Translations under genes and position numbers: made by a program
Assembly (NCBI GenBank): GCA_022841705.1
Contig: JALHQZ010000001.1
Location: 1,302,001 to 1,366,000, forward strand
DNA from: Pirellulales bacterium
GTDB lineage: Bacteria > Planctomycetota > Planctomycetia > Pirellulales > Lacipirellulaceae
DNA: 64,000 nucleotides
Reading direction: 5' to 3'
The notes under the pieces: model-generated
The model's database searches: none
Told to the model about the DNA's origin: nothing
What the model saw: the letters and a program-made list of their open reading frames with translations, nothing else
In this document: piece by piece, positions 16,883 through 26,031 of the stretch
Layout: the number at the start of each line of letters is the position of its first letter
Numbering within the stretch: position 1 is the stretch's first letter

Positions 16883-18223
16883 TCATTCGGTAACATCGGC
16901 AGTTCTCTTCGCCGATTGTGTGTTCGCACCCACAACATCGCGAACATAGGCCACGAGCTGCCAAATTTCATCATCGGAAAGGACCGCGACTCCCCCGGGG
17001 GCGGGAGCCCCGTAACTGGGCATCGCGGCGCCAGCAATGCCTTGATGAATCCGCCGAAAGAGGTCTTCCGGCTTTGCGCCCGCCCGCAAAGCGGTTTCGG
17101 CAAGAGCTCGGGGGTGATTTTTCCGCGGCGGCAGCAACTGGCTGGCAATCTTCTCGCGACGCTTAACCACCGCGGTTTGAATCGCCAGCGGGTGCTCACT
17201 ATCAATCCGATTGGTCACTCGCGCCAGTTCGTTCCTCAACCGCTCCGCCGCGCGGGCCGTTTCATTCTGGAAGTCGCGCCGGGCCAGATTCCAATCGTCG
17301 TAATCATCGGGCGAAAGTTCCGATGGGATCGGTGCGCCGGGATCGAGCTGGCCGTGACATTTCGCACAGTTCGCGCGCGGGCCGTGGTAGAGCGCTTCAC
17401 CAGCGGCGATGGTTTCACGCTGCGTGAGATCCGGCTTTGTTGGCACGGGAATCACTTGCTCGGGCGCACTGCGCCAAGCAGCGATGATTGGCGCCAACAA
17501 ATCTTCGCGCAGTTCGACAGAAGTGTCGGCGTTGTCGAGCGACAGCACTTCGTCCAGTTCAAATTCTTCGGTAACGAATCGCGCTAGCCGCCGCTCGAAT
17601 TGCCCGCGAATCGCAAGATACTTGGTGTACTCAACGAGCGCATCGAGTTCTTCATCAGCGAGCAGCGCGAAGGACGGCATCGAGCTGCCGGCCAGCCCAT
17701 TGGCCAGCGTGTGCCGCAGGTCGGCATCGGTCGGCGGCGCGCCGCGGTAGGTGCTTTTGAACTTGAAGACCCCGGCTCGGAAGTCGCGCGGGTACGGGGC
17801 TTGGAAGCGGGCCGTCGGTCCCGCCCCATCGCCCGTCACGCCATGGCAGCGAGCGCAGTGTCGGCGATACAATCCGTGCGTCACGCCGGGTGTGTTGCTG
17901 ATGACCGGCCCCGCCGCAAGCTGCAGTTTCGCCATGTCGAGCCCCGTCTCGCCTGGCGGAAGCTTGGGCGCATCCGGCGTGCCAAACCACGCGGTAAGAA
18001 CTTCGGCGATCTGCTCCTGCTGCTGTGGTGTCGCTTCAATCGCGGCCATTTCATCGGGCACAAACTTCGCTTCACGCGCGCAGCCAGAAGTCAACGCCAT
18101 TCCTGCACAGAAGAACTGTAACCAACCGCAGATGGACGCGGATGACCGCCGATCGGATTGAAACTCGCGCGCGTTGAAGAATCGGCCAGTGGATATCTTC
18201 CATCTGCGTTGATCTGCGTTCAT
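16883..18223 (-). CDS. Exported diheme c-type cytochrome
   Basis: About 400 mature residues with two CxxCH heme sites, CARCHG and CAKCHG. Each is followed by a cytochrome c domain with a distal Met region (SSMPSFALLADEELDALVEY and AAMPSYGA). A lipobox-like ALTSGC before the first domain suggests a lipid-anchored periplasmic protein. The N-terminus is uncertain: the first 30 residues as drawn (MNADQRRWK...) are translated from an inverted repeat, and no good start lies nearer to the lipobox. It follows the cupredoxin-like gene by nine bases, so the two probably transfer electrons together. Confidence 0.82.
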   Translation of the reverse strand: MNADQRRWKISTGRFFNAREFQSDRRSSASICGWLQFFCAGMALTSGCAREAKFVPDEMAAIEATPQQQEQIAEVLTAWFGTPDAPKLPPGETGLDMAKLQLAAGPVISNTPGVTHGLYRRHCARCHGVTGDGAGPTARFQAPYPRDFRAGVFKFKSTYRGAPPTDADLRHTLANGLAGSSMPSFALLADEELDALVEYTKYLAIRGQFERRLARFVTEEFELDEVLSLDNADTSVELREDLLAPIIAAWRSAPEQVIPVPTKPDLTQRETIAAGEALYHGPRANCAKCHGQLDPGAPIPSELSPDDYDDWNLARRDFQNETARAAERLRNELARVTNRIDSEHPLAIQTAVVKRREKIASQLLPPRKNHPRALAETALRAGAKPEDLFRRIHQGIAGAAMPSYGAPAPGGVAVLSDDEIWQLVAYVRDVVGANTQSAKRTADVTE

Positions 18224-18231
18224 CTGCGGTT
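18124..18231. repeat. Inverted pair of AACCGCAGATGAACGCAGAT-type repeats
   Basis: A degraded copy at 18124-18153 faces a cleaner inverted copy at 18201-18231. The pair covers the apparent 5' end of the diheme cytochrome gene and creates its doubtful N-terminal extension. Confidence 0.7.
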
Positions 18232-18232
18232 C

Positions 18233-18988
18233 TTACTTCAACAACTCCGCCGGCACTTTCACCTTGCCGAGATTGACTTCGCCATTCGCAGGAATTGCGA
18301 TTTTGATTCGCCCGCGACGATCGCTCGAGCCAACTTCGGCGCCAAGGTTTTTCAAGTATCCCGTTTCATGCCACAACTGAAACTGCCACTCGCCTGCCGG
18401 TAACTTCGCAATTTCGAACTGGCCATCAGTGTTCGAAACGGCCATGTAGGGATCATTACGGACCACCAAAAAGCCTTGCATGAACTTGTGAATATTGCAC
18501 GCAATTGGCGCCGGAAGCGACTGCGGCCGAGTTAATTTCACCGTTTGCTGGCCCTCCACCGGCAGCACCACGTTAAAGGCCTCGCCCCCATCCAGCGCGG
18601 CGTTCACGTTGTGCAGCGTGGGGTCGCCGTTCTCTAACCGCAGTTCCTGGCCGATTCGCAACAGAGAAACATGCGGCTTAAAGGAACAATTCTTGTTCGT
18701 CACCACGACCGGTTCTGTTGGCGCCGCGGCGAGGTCGGGATGAATCGGCGGCGTCTTTCGGCTGTGGAGGTACACGACCACGTTGGCCAGGCCGCCATCC
18801 GCGCCGATAACGACCCGCTGGCTCTTCGGCTTTGCATCAATGCAACATTGATCCGTACCAGGTTCGAGTTCCGGCGAGGCCGGGGGAGAGCCTGCTACCA
18901 CGAATCTGCCGCGCAGTGTGCCCCAGCCGGATTCCGAGGCATTCGCACAACTCGCGGTAAACAGCAAGAGAATCGCAAAATACTTCAT
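18233..18988 (-). CDS. Secreted cupredoxin-like protein (methylamine-utilisation-like)
   Basis: 251 residues with a signal peptide (MKYFAILLLFTASCANASE). The central region resembles a cupredoxin: a His in DPTLHNVNA, then a Cys-x2-His-x2-Met cluster in ACNIHKFMQG, the right kinds of ligand for a type 1 copper site. A regulatory Ig-like segment follows (TDGQFEIAKLPAGEWQFQLWHE). ATG 18988 was chosen because it opens a clean signal peptide; the longer frame does not. It lies upstream of the diheme cytochrome gene and is divergent from the tetraheme cytochrome gene, 111 bases away. Likely a periplasmic copper electron carrier; not proven. Confidence 0.75.
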   Translation of the reverse strand: MKYFAILLLFTASCANASESGWGTLRGRFVVAGSPPASPELEPGTDQCCIDAKPKSQRVVIGADGGLANVVVYLHSRKTPPIHPDLAAAPTEPVVVTNKNCSFKPHVSLLRIGQELRLENGDPTLHNVNAALDGGEAFNVVLPVEGQQTVKLTRPQSLPAPIACNIHKFMQGFLVVRNDPYMAVSNTDGQFEIAKLPAGEWQFQLWHETGYLKNLGAEVGSSDRRGRIKIAIPANGEVNLGKVKVPAELLK

Positions 18989-19099
18989 TCGCTCGATTCT
19001 AACCCAACAACAGTCTGCCCCGGGAGGGCTGAGATTGCGAAAACTGGGCCAGTTTGGGATGCTGCAAAGGGAAAGATACGCCCGTTTCACGGAGTTGAT

Positions 19100-20686
19100 A
19101 TGCAGCGGAAGAAAGCTATTGGTTTGGTTCTGGCCCTCGGTGTGGCGCTGGCGGCGCGGCAAGTCGTGCGCCATGACCGAGCCGCTCTGCGATCAGCGAC
19201 GATTGATGCCGCCCAGGTAACGCTTACCGCCGGCAAAAAACCAAAGCCCGATCCGATTGAAGCTAACGGCGCCGTGTTCGAAGGTTGGCCGAAGCCCGAT
19301 GCCGCGCTCGTCTTCACCGGCGAGCAGTGGGGGTACCTCGAACCGTGCGGCTGCGCGGGGCTCGAAAACATGAAGGGAGGTCTCAAGCGCCGGCACACGT
19401 TCCTCAAGCAATTAGCAAAGGACGGCTGGGCGGTGGCGGCGATCGATGTCGGCGGCCAGGTGCGCGACGAACGCCAAGGCCCGCAGAATGAAATCAAGAG
19501 CCGCCGGCTGGTGGAATCGCTAATGAAGCTGGGCTATCGAGCGATCAATCTCGGGGCGCCGGAACTCAAAACGGAAATCATCGGCGTGGCGCTCAATCTC
19601 GATCCCGCCACGAATCCGCTCGTGTCGGCCAACGTTGCGCTGCTCGATTTCGATGATCAACTTTCCAAACAAAAAATCATCACGCAGGTCGGCCCCTATA
19701 AGATAGGCGTGACTGGCGTGGTCTCTGATTCGAAAGACTTAGCAGCGCTCGCGAAGATCGATGATCTCGTAATGCGAACTCCCGAAGAAGGACTCGATGC
19801 CGTTCTGCCCGATCTCAAGGCCGCCAAGTGCGATTCACTCGTGCTCTTGGTGTATGGCACAATCGAGCAGGCGGAAGCGCTCGCTAAAAAGTATCCGGTG
19901 TTCCAATGGGTCGTCGCGGCGAAAGGCGCCGATGAACCCCCGGACCGCCCGCGGCCAATCGAGGGGACGAAGTCGTACCTCGTCGAGATCGGCCACAAAG
20001 GCTTGTATGCGGTGACGATTGGTCTGTACAAGCAAGGCGACAAAGGTTTCCGCTACCAAAAAGTGCCAATGGATCACCGCTACGAAGACTCGCCGGCGAT
20101 GATCAAGATGATGGGCGATTATCAAGAAGAATTGCGTTCGCTCGGTTTCGAAGGTCTCGGAGTAAAAACCGCCGTTCACCCCAGCGGCGGCGAGTTCGCC
20201 GGGAGCGAAGCATGCCAAGATTGCCACACCTCGGCGTGGGAAGTCTTTGAGCAGACGCCCCACTTCACGCATTCGTGGGAATCGATTACCACCGGTTCCG
20301 AACCTTCGCGTGAATTTGATCCCGAATGCCTCAGTTGCCATGTGACCGGTTGGGAACCGCAAAAGTTCTTTCCCTTCCAGAGCGGCTTTGTAAGCATGAA
20401 GGAAACGGCGCACCTCGCGCACCAAGGCTGCGAAAACTGCCACGGCCCGGCGGCCAAACACGTCGCCGTTGAGAACGGCGATCTCGAAGTGACCGAGGAA
20501 GAACAGAAAGCGCTCCAGCAAGCGTTGCATATGGAAATCTTGCCAAACGAAGGCAACAAGGATGGCCAAGAGTTCGACAAAGGCAAAGTCGTGCAGTCGT
20601 GTATGCAGTGCCACGACCTGGATAATTCGCCCGACTTTGACTTCCAGCAGTACTGGAAGGAAGTCGAGCATCATGGAAAGGACTAA
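19100..20686 (+). CDS. Tetraheme cytochrome c554-type protein with metallophosphoesterase-like head
   Basis: 528 residues. An N-terminal hydrophobic signal or anchor (residues 6-22) is followed by a domain of about 300 residues resembling 5'-nucleotidase/UshA-type folds, with the conserved planctomycete motif EPCGCAGLENMKGGLKRR. The C-terminal part carries four CxxCH heme sites at C372, C410, C444 and C501, with the spacing of cytochrome c554 proteins. The metal ligands expected of an active phosphoesterase (DxH, GNH) are not evident, so the head may be structural. A GGAG site lies just before ATG 19100. Divergent from the cupredoxin gene; probably part of the same exported redox system. Confidence 0.85.
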   Translation: MQRKKAIGLVLALGVALAARQVVRHDRAALRSATIDAAQVTLTAGKKPKPDPIEANGAVFEGWPKPDAALVFTGEQWGYLEPCGCAGLENMKGGLKRRHTFLKQLAKDGWAVAAIDVGGQVRDERQGPQNEIKSRRLVESLMKLGYRAINLGAPELKTEIIGVALNLDPATNPLVSANVALLDFDDQLSKQKIITQVGPYKIGVTGVVSDSKDLAALAKIDDLVMRTPEEGLDAVLPDLKAAKCDSLVLLVYGTIEQAEALAKKYPVFQWVVAAKGADEPPDRPRPIEGTKSYLVEIGHKGLYAVTIGLYKQGDKGFRYQKVPMDHRYEDSPAMIKMMGDYQEELRSLGFEGLGVKTAVHPSGGEFAGSEACQDCHTSAWEVFEQTPHFTHSWESITTGSEPSREFDPECLSCHVTGWEPQKFFPFQSGFVSMKETAHLAHQGCENCHGPAAKHVAVENGDLEVTEEEQKALQQALHMEILPNEGNKDGQEFDKGKVVQSCMQCHDLDNSPDFDFQQYWKEVEHHGKD

Positions 20687-20984
20687 GCCCTGTCAGCGGG
20701 CTTACGGCCAGAGCCGGTCGCTGTTAACGCTTTAGCGTTCATGTACCGGACAAATTCCGAAAAATCCACTTGCAATTCTTCGCTCTGCAATCAATACTAA
20801 GGGTCATGGCAACGGCGTTCACCTATTTTTGGTTTACCTACTTTAGCCCGGGTTCCGGGGCCGGAGGTAGTTTGTAGACGCACGCCACAAACTTAAGACC
20901 ACCAAGCCCCGAGAACCCCAGCGGTTCTCGGGGCTTTTTTTATTGTTTTCCCTAGCCTCTCATCCCTAGCCCCCATCCCCTCCC
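20687..20984. other. Intergenic region, possible small RNA
   Basis: Nearly 300 bases without a gene. A GC-rich imperfect hairpin around 20838-20872 and a strong terminator at 20905 might mark a short RNA, or the long 3' leader of the cytochrome mRNA. A C-rich CCTAGCC-type run (20953-20983) precedes the next start codon. Confidence 0.35.
20905..20941 (+). terminator. Strong rho-independent terminator
   Basis: A 13-bp stem AGCCCCGAGAACC/GGTTCTCGGGGCT with a 5-base loop runs into seven T. It ends rightward transcription from the tetraheme cytochrome gene or from an RNA in the preceding gap. Confidence 0.92.
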
Positions 20985-21998
20985 ATGATCGTTGTAATGA
21001 AACGTGGCGTTAGCCCAGAGGACATCCAAAACATGGTCAAGCACGTCGAATCGCTCGGTTTGAAAGCGAACGTCATCCAAGGTTCCGAACGTACGGTGAT
21101 CGCCGCCGTGGGTGAAGAACGTGTCGACGGAGTCTCCACACTCGAAAGCGGGCCCGGCGTCGATGAAGTTCTGCCGATTCTGGCGCCTTACAAGCTGGCA
21201 AGCCGGGAACTCAAAGCGGACACATCAATAGTCACCGCCGGCAGTTTGAGCGTCGGCGGCGTGCAGATCGGCATGATCGCCGGGCCATGCAGCGTGGAGA
21301 CCGAAGAGCAAATCGTCGCCTGTGCGAAAGCAGTGAAGAAAGCGGGCGCGACGGCGCTACGGGGCGGAGCCTTCAAGCCGCGGACCAGTCCGTATAGCTT
21401 CCAAGGCCTCAAAGAAGAGGGCCTCAGAATGCTCGCCACTGCGCGTGAAGAAACGGGCCTCGCCGTGGTGACCGAAGTCATTGCGCCGGACGACGTCGAA
21501 CTCGTCGGCAAGTACGCCGACGTGCTGCAAATCGGCGCCCGCAATATGCAAAACTATCGGCTGCTTGAAGCGTGCGGCAAGAGCCATCGCGCGGTGCTGC
21601 TGAAGCGCGGGCCGAGCGCCACGATTGATGAACTGCTGCTGGCCGCCGAGTACATTCTCGATGGCGGCAACCCCAAGGTGCTTCTCTGCGAGCGCGGCAT
21701 CCGCACGTTCGAATCGCACACCCGCTTCACTTTGCCGCTGGCGACTGTGCCGTACTTACAGTCGAAGACGCACCTGCCGGTGGTGGTGGACCCCAGCCAC
21801 GGCACGGGACACACGAACCTGGTGACCGCGATGGCCAAAGCGGGCATCGCCGCCGGCGCCGACGGGCTGATCGTGGAAGTTCACCCCGACCCCGCACACG
21901 CGAAGAGCGATGGCTACCAAACGCTCGACTTCAAAGCCTTTGAGAAACTGATGGCCGAATGCCGCCGCATCGCGGAAGCAGTGGATCGCACGTTGTAG
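20985..21998 (+). CDS. aroF: 3-deoxy-7-phosphoheptulonate (DAHP) synthase
   Basis: 337 residues, the short AroF/AroG-II (Thermotoga) type. It condenses phosphoenolpyruvate with erythrose 4-phosphate in the first step of aromatic amino-acid synthesis. An N-terminal ferredoxin-like regulatory domain ([18 protein letters not shown], about 70 residues) precedes the barrel, with the motifs [30 protein letters not shown] and [10 protein letters not shown]. The regulatory domain usually mediates feedback by Tyr or Phe. Its stop codon touches the stop codon of the convergent lipoprotein gene with no base between them. Start at ATG 20985. Confidence 0.96.
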   Translation: MIVVMKRGVSPEDIQNMVKHVESLGLKANVIQGSERTVIAAVGEERVDGVSTLESGPGVDEVLPILAPYKLASRELKADTSIVTAGSLSVGGVQIGMIAGPCSVETEEQIVACAKAVKKAGATALRGGAFKPRTSPYSFQGLKEEGLRMLATAREETGLAVVTEVIAPDDVELVGKYADVLQIGARNMQNYRLLEACGKSHRAVLLKRGPSATIDELLLAAEYILDGGNPKVLLCERGIRTFESHTRFTLPLATVPYLQSKTHLPVVVDPSHGTGHTNLVTAMAKAGIAAGADGLIVEVHPDPAHAKSDGYQTLDFKAFEKLMAECRRIAEAVDRTL

Positions 21999-23081
21999 TT
22001 AGCGATCAACGCTTAATTGCATCATTACGTAGCGTTCGGTTTTCAGAAACTCACACCGTAAATCGTCGCGGCCTTCGTGCTTCAGGCTGAAGGCCGCGGC
22101 GATTTTTTTCTCGGGGTTGGGTGGAAGATCGGTTAGCTTCCAGCCACGCGACTCCATTTCCTTTTTCATGAACGATACGGCATCGGCGAGCGGCTGCTTT
22201 GTTTCGCAAAACAGGTAATCGGGCGAATCGCCGAGCTCGATCTCGTCAGCATCCGCGGGCAGCGGCAGATCGCTTTTCATCAGCGAGGGCCGCAAGAAGA
22301 CTCGTGTCCCTTCATCGATTCGTTGCAAGTTTAAATTCAGCAGCACGCCATTCTGGAAGAACCACTGCGATTGCTCCTTGGTCTCCATCGGAATCTCGAT
22401 GCCCGCCAGGGGTTGCCACACGCACTCCCGCCAGCCGAGCTTCGGCAGCTCGGTTTGGTAAAACTTCCGCACGGCCAATAGCTCGGTTGCCGTGGTGTAA
22501 CTCACACTGTTCGGCTCTTCGGACTGCACCTCGATGGTTTCCGGCCTTGGCAGCGGGCGCGGATCGACGTTGCCGATCACCATCGCGGTCACATTCAAAT
22601 CGGCGCCCACTTCTTTGCCGGGTTCCGTGAGCGAAAAGCCGCGGCTTTCACCCAACGAGACGACGAGCCACACACCCTGCTTCTGAAAGTAGGCGATGGC
22701 GCCCTTGTCGAACAATTGCGGGGCCGGATCAGTGGACTCCGTCCAACCGGCGGCGGCGAGTTGGGCGGTCAAGTCAGCCAGCGACTTGGGCGTGTTGCGC
22801 TCGGCGGAGACGGGCGCGGAGTAACTGTACGAAAACGGAACCGCTTCGGTGCGCGTGGCGTCGGCGGGTAGTCTGAGTTGGGAGAGATCGGCAATCGCGA
22901 GCGCTTCTGCGAGTGTGCAGGGCTTCGGACGGAAAGTCCCTGCGGGATTAGAAGCGGCCGTAAACTCTTGACCAATCGCCGCGGATTTCGAGCTGCGCCC
23001 GTCAGGAAGCGGAGCAGCGGAATCGCACCCGATGACGGCGATTGCTAGGCAGGTAGCGCTAAGTCGCAAGCGAGGGATCAT
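21999..23081 (-). CDS. Hypothetical lipoprotein
   Basis: 360 residues with an N-terminal lipoprotein signal ending in AIAVIGC. The mature part has two similar segments centred on AQLAAAGWTESTDPAP and KKEMESRGWKLTDLPP, each a helix followed by a GW turn, suggesting an internal duplication of a small alpha/beta domain. No catalytic motif was seen. The sixth codon onward (RLRLSA) is encoded by a family A dispersed repeat that overlaps the signal peptide. It begins 10 bases after the glutamate dehydrogenase gene on the same strand, so the two are likely cotranscribed. Function unknown. Confidence 0.75.
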   Translation of the reverse strand: MIPRLRLSATCLAIAVIGCDSAAPLPDGRSSKSAAIGQEFTAASNPAGTFRPKPCTLAEALAIADLSQLRLPADATRTEAVPFSYSYSAPVSAERNTPKSLADLTAQLAAAGWTESTDPAPQLFDKGAIAYFQKQGVWLVVSLGESRGFSLTEPGKEVGADLNVTAMVIGNVDPRPLPRPETIEVQSEEPNSVSYTTATELLAVRKFYQTELPKLGWRECVWQPLAGIEIPMETKEQSQWFFQNGVLLNLNLQRIDEGTRVFLRPSLMKSDLPLPADADEIELGDSPDYLFCETKQPLADAVSFMKKEMESRGWKLTDLPPNPEKKIAAAFSLKHEGRDDLRCEFLKTERYVMMQLSVDR

Positions 23082-23091
23082 GATTCTCCGA

Positions 23092-24327
23092 TCAGGTTAA
23101 ACCCGCGAGGGTAGTAGCGCGGGCGACCCGTTCGATGGCGATCATAAACGCGCTGGTGCGTAAACTCACTTTGGCTTGTTGGCTGCGTTCCCACACTTCT
23201 TCGAAGGCCGTGCCGAGGAGCCGGTCCAGTTCCTGCCGCACGCGATCCAAACTCCACTTGTAAAACTGGCGGTTCTGGGCCCACTCGAAGTAGCTGACCG
23301 TCACCCCGCCGGAATTCGCCAAGACGTCGGGTAAGATCGTCACGCCGGCCGCTTCCAACAGTGCGTCCGCTTCAAACCGAATTGGGTCGTTCGCCGCTTC
23401 GATGATCATCTTGGCCTTGATCCGCGGCGCGTTCTCGGCGGTGATCACCCCACCAATCGCCGCGGGGATCAGCACATCCACCGGCAGTTCCAGCAGCGCT
23501 TCGTTGGTCAGCGCCTCGCCTTTGTCGTAACCCAACAAGAGGCCGTTATGTTCGCGGGCATATCGCAAGGCGTCCATTACGTCGATGCCGTTCTTGCGGT
23601 AGTAGGCGCCGGTGTGATCGCTGATGGCGACGATCTTCGCATCCCCTTCCGCCAAGAACTTCGCCGTGTGCGAACCGACGTTGCCGAAACCCTGGATGGC
23701 GATCGTGGTGCCGGCGATCTTCTTCCCCATGCGGCTCAGCAGCTTGAACGTGAGAATCCCCACCCCCCGGCCGGTCGCCTCTTCGCGCCCGGGAATGCCA
23801 TAATGTTCGACCGGTTTGCCCGTCACCACGCCCGGGTTGAACCCGTGGTACTTGGAGTACTGGCTCATGATCCAGGCCATTTCTTCGTGCCCTGTTCCCA
23901 TGTCGGGCGCGGGAATATCGATGTCCGGGCCAATGACCATGTGGATCTCGTCGATGAACTTACGCGTGATCCGTTCCTTTTCGCGCTTACTCAAACTGCG
24001 CGCGTCAACTGTCACGCCCCCTTTGGCGCCGCCGTAAGGAATGTTCACCACGGCGGTTTTCCAGGTCATCAGCGCGGCGAGGGTGCGGACCTCGTCGATA
24101 TCGACCTGAGGGTGGTAACGCAGCCCCCCCTTCATCGGCCCGCGGGCCCGATTGTGCTGCACACGGTAGCCGGTGAGGACTTCGATCCGGCCGTTATCCA
24201 TCTCGATTGGGATTTGGACCGTCACCTCGCGATTCGGCAAGCTCAATACTTTTCGCAAAGCGGGCGAAAGGTCGAGCTTGTCCGCCGCCCGATTGAAGTA
24301 CTGCTGCGAAGCTGCGAAGGAGTTCAT
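23092..24327 (-). CDS. gdhA: Glutamate dehydrogenase (Glu/Leu/Phe/Val dehydrogenase family)
   Basis: 411 residues, the hexameric small-subunit class that interconverts glutamate and 2-oxoglutarate plus ammonia. It shows the substrate-binding Lys segment GPMKGGLRYHP, the catalytic KGGV (PYGGAKGGVTVD), the Asp in PAPDMGTG and the nucleotide-binding GFGNVGSHTAK. The segment normally reading EGANxPTTPEAD is IIEAANDPIRFEAD here, and FEWAQN follows as expected. Coenzyme preference cannot be read with certainty. Start at ATG 24327; divergent from the membrane protein gene at 24457. Confidence 0.95.
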   Translation of the reverse strand: MNSFAASQQYFNRAADKLDLSPALRKVLSLPNREVTVQIPIEMDNGRIEVLTGYRVQHNRARGPMKGGLRYHPQVDIDEVRTLAALMTWKTAVVNIPYGGAKGGVTVDARSLSKREKERITRKFIDEIHMVIGPDIDIPAPDMGTGHEEMAWIMSQYSKYHGFNPGVVTGKPVEHYGIPGREEATGRGVGILTFKLLSRMGKKIAGTTIAIQGFGNVGSHTAKFLAEGDAKIVAISDHTGAYYRKNGIDVMDALRYAREHNGLLLGYDKGEALTNEALLELPVDVLIPAAIGGVITAENAPRIKAKMIIEAANDPIRFEADALLEAAGVTILPDVLANSGGVTVSYFEWAQNRQFYKWSLDRVRQELDRLLGTAFEEVWERSQQAKVSLRTSAFMIAIERVARATTLAGLT

Positions 24328-24456
24328 GTCGTTGCCGCCGAGAAGTCGGATGGGAGGAATGCCAGAGCCTTCGACTGTAGGCGGCCTTCAATCGCCCCGC
24401 AAGACTTCCCACGCTGCCCGTGCTGAATGCTAATTTCTCCTTTACAATCAGAAACG

Positions 24457-26025
24457 ATGGCCAAACCCCTGACCCCACCGCCGACCGTAACTCGCCGCAG
24501 GTTGCAGCCGCGATGGGTTTTGCCAACCCTTCTCGGGGGATTCTTTGCTCTGGTCGCGTTCGCCGCGTGGCGGATGATGCACACTCCGGCGCCGATCGTG
24601 GCGACACCGGCAGCAACCGCTGCGGTTCCGCCGCCGCTGCCCGTAGCGAAGGCGGAGCGAAAACCTGCTGTCGACGAAAGCAAACTGCTGTGGGAATCAC
24701 CAACGGCGGGCCGGCCGCTTTTGCTCGCCGGATTGCCGCCCGGGACGCCGCTGATTCTGCACGTTCGGCCGGCGGAACTGGTCGGCAATGAAGAGGGCGC
24801 CCGGGTTCTGCGAGCGCTTGGCCCGACCGGCGATCAGCAACTTGCACGGCTCACGAACATAACGGGGCTCCAACTAGGGGAAATCGAATCGCTGCTCATT
24901 GGGGTACGGCCCGGGGCTGATCTCTCAAAGGTCGATGTCACGCTCGTCGTGCGGCCCACAAAGGGCGTCGCGGTGAAGGCGACGGGCCAACCGCGCGAAC
25001 ACGCCGACACCAAATACACGCTCGCTAACGGCGTTGGCTATTGGCGGCGCGGGCGAAGTTGGGTCATCGCGGCGCCGGAAACGCTGCACGAAATCTTGGA
25101 AGCGGGCGGCGAAGCGCCGCTCTTGCGGCGCGGTTTGGAGCGCTTGCTCGCCGCAAGTGACGCTGATCGCACCGTCACGCTGCTGGTTGCCCCCAACTTT
25201 CTGTTCGCCGATGGCGAAGCGGTCTGGGCTGGACCACTTGCTGCGCTGCGTGATGCGGCGTTCGAGGAACTGCCGGACGAACTGCAAGGCCTGCTCGTCA
25301 GCGCGAATGTCGGCGAACAACTCTATTTGGAAATTCGCGGCGAGAGCATCGCTGATCTCACCGCCACGCGGCTCGCCGGGCTCCTTGCGCAACGCATCGG
25401 CAGTTGGGCGGACAAACTACAACTGGCGCTCCTGGCCGATGTGCCGGTCGAGCATAGCCGATTGGTTGTCGCCAAATTGCCGGCGATGCTGCAATCGCTC
25501 ACCGCTCATTTGCGGACCGGCGTGGTCGAGGACCAAGCGGTCGTTAACGCCTGTCTGCCCGCAGCGGCGGCGCACAATTTCGCGCTCGCTGGCGAATTGT
25601 GGCTGTCGCAACTTGCGGCTAGCCGAGGTTCTGCTCCGGTGACGGCCAAACCAGTCGAGCCGCGCACGCTAGCCGAAAAACTTGCGGCGCCGGTGTCGCT
25701 GTCGTTCGACCGTGATACGCTGGAGATGGCCGTTTCGTACTTAGCGGACGAACTCGGAACGCCGATCGAAATCCTCGGGGGTGACCTACAATTGGAGGGG
25801 ATCACCAAGAACCAATCGTTCGGCCTGGCAATAGAAAACCGCCCCGCCGCCGAAGTGCTGCTGGAGATTTGCCGGCAGGCGAACCCCGATAAAACCGCCA
25901 CCAGCGCCGCCGACCCCAAGCAGAAATTGGTGTATGCGGTGCAGGGCGACCGCATCGTCATCACCACCCGCAGCGCCGCCGAAAAACGCGGCGAGAAACT
26001 CCCCGATGAGTTTACGAACCGTTAA
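24457..26025 (+). CDS. Membrane-anchored protein with C-terminal STN-like domain
   Basis: 522 residues. A short basic N-terminus (MAKPLTPPPTVTRRR) leads to one transmembrane helix (about residues 20-40) and a Pro/Ala-rich linker. A long periplasmic region of about 350 residues has no recognised family. The last 90 residues (VSLSFDRDTLEMAVSYLADE, then NRPAAEVLLEICRQA) look like the STN domain found at the N-terminus of secretins and TonB receptors. ATG 24457 gives the usual positive-inside anchor. The next gene follows after six bases and carries STN-like segments too, so the two probably act together. Function unknown. Confidence 0.75.
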   Translation: MAKPLTPPPTVTRRRLQPRWVLPTLLGGFFALVAFAAWRMMHTPAPIVATPAATAAVPPPLPVAKAERKPAVDESKLLWESPTAGRPLLLAGLPPGTPLILHVRPAELVGNEEGARVLRALGPTGDQQLARLTNITGLQLGEIESLLIGVRPGADLSKVDVTLVVRPTKGVAVKATGQPREHADTKYTLANGVGYWRRGRSWVIAAPETLHEILEAGGEAPLLRRGLERLLAASDADRTVTLLVAPNFLFADGEAVWAGPLAALRDAAFEELPDELQGLLVSANVGEQLYLEIRGESIADLTATRLAGLLAQRIGSWADKLQLALLADVPVEHSRLVVAKLPAMLQSLTAHLRTGVVEDQAVVNACLPAAAAHNFALAGELWLSQLAASRGSAPVTAKPVEPRTLAEKLAAPVSLSFDRDTLEMAVSYLADELGTPIEILGGDLQLEGITKNQSFGLAIENRPAAEVLLEICRQANPDKTATSAADPKQKLVYAVQGDRIVITTRSAAEKRGEKLPDEFTNR

Positions 26026-26031
26026 TCGCCC

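Noticed and set aside
23548..24426. A 292-codon open frame antisense to glutamate dehydrogenase
   Set aside because: A shadow caused by high GC content; the dehydrogenase on the other strand is unmistakable.
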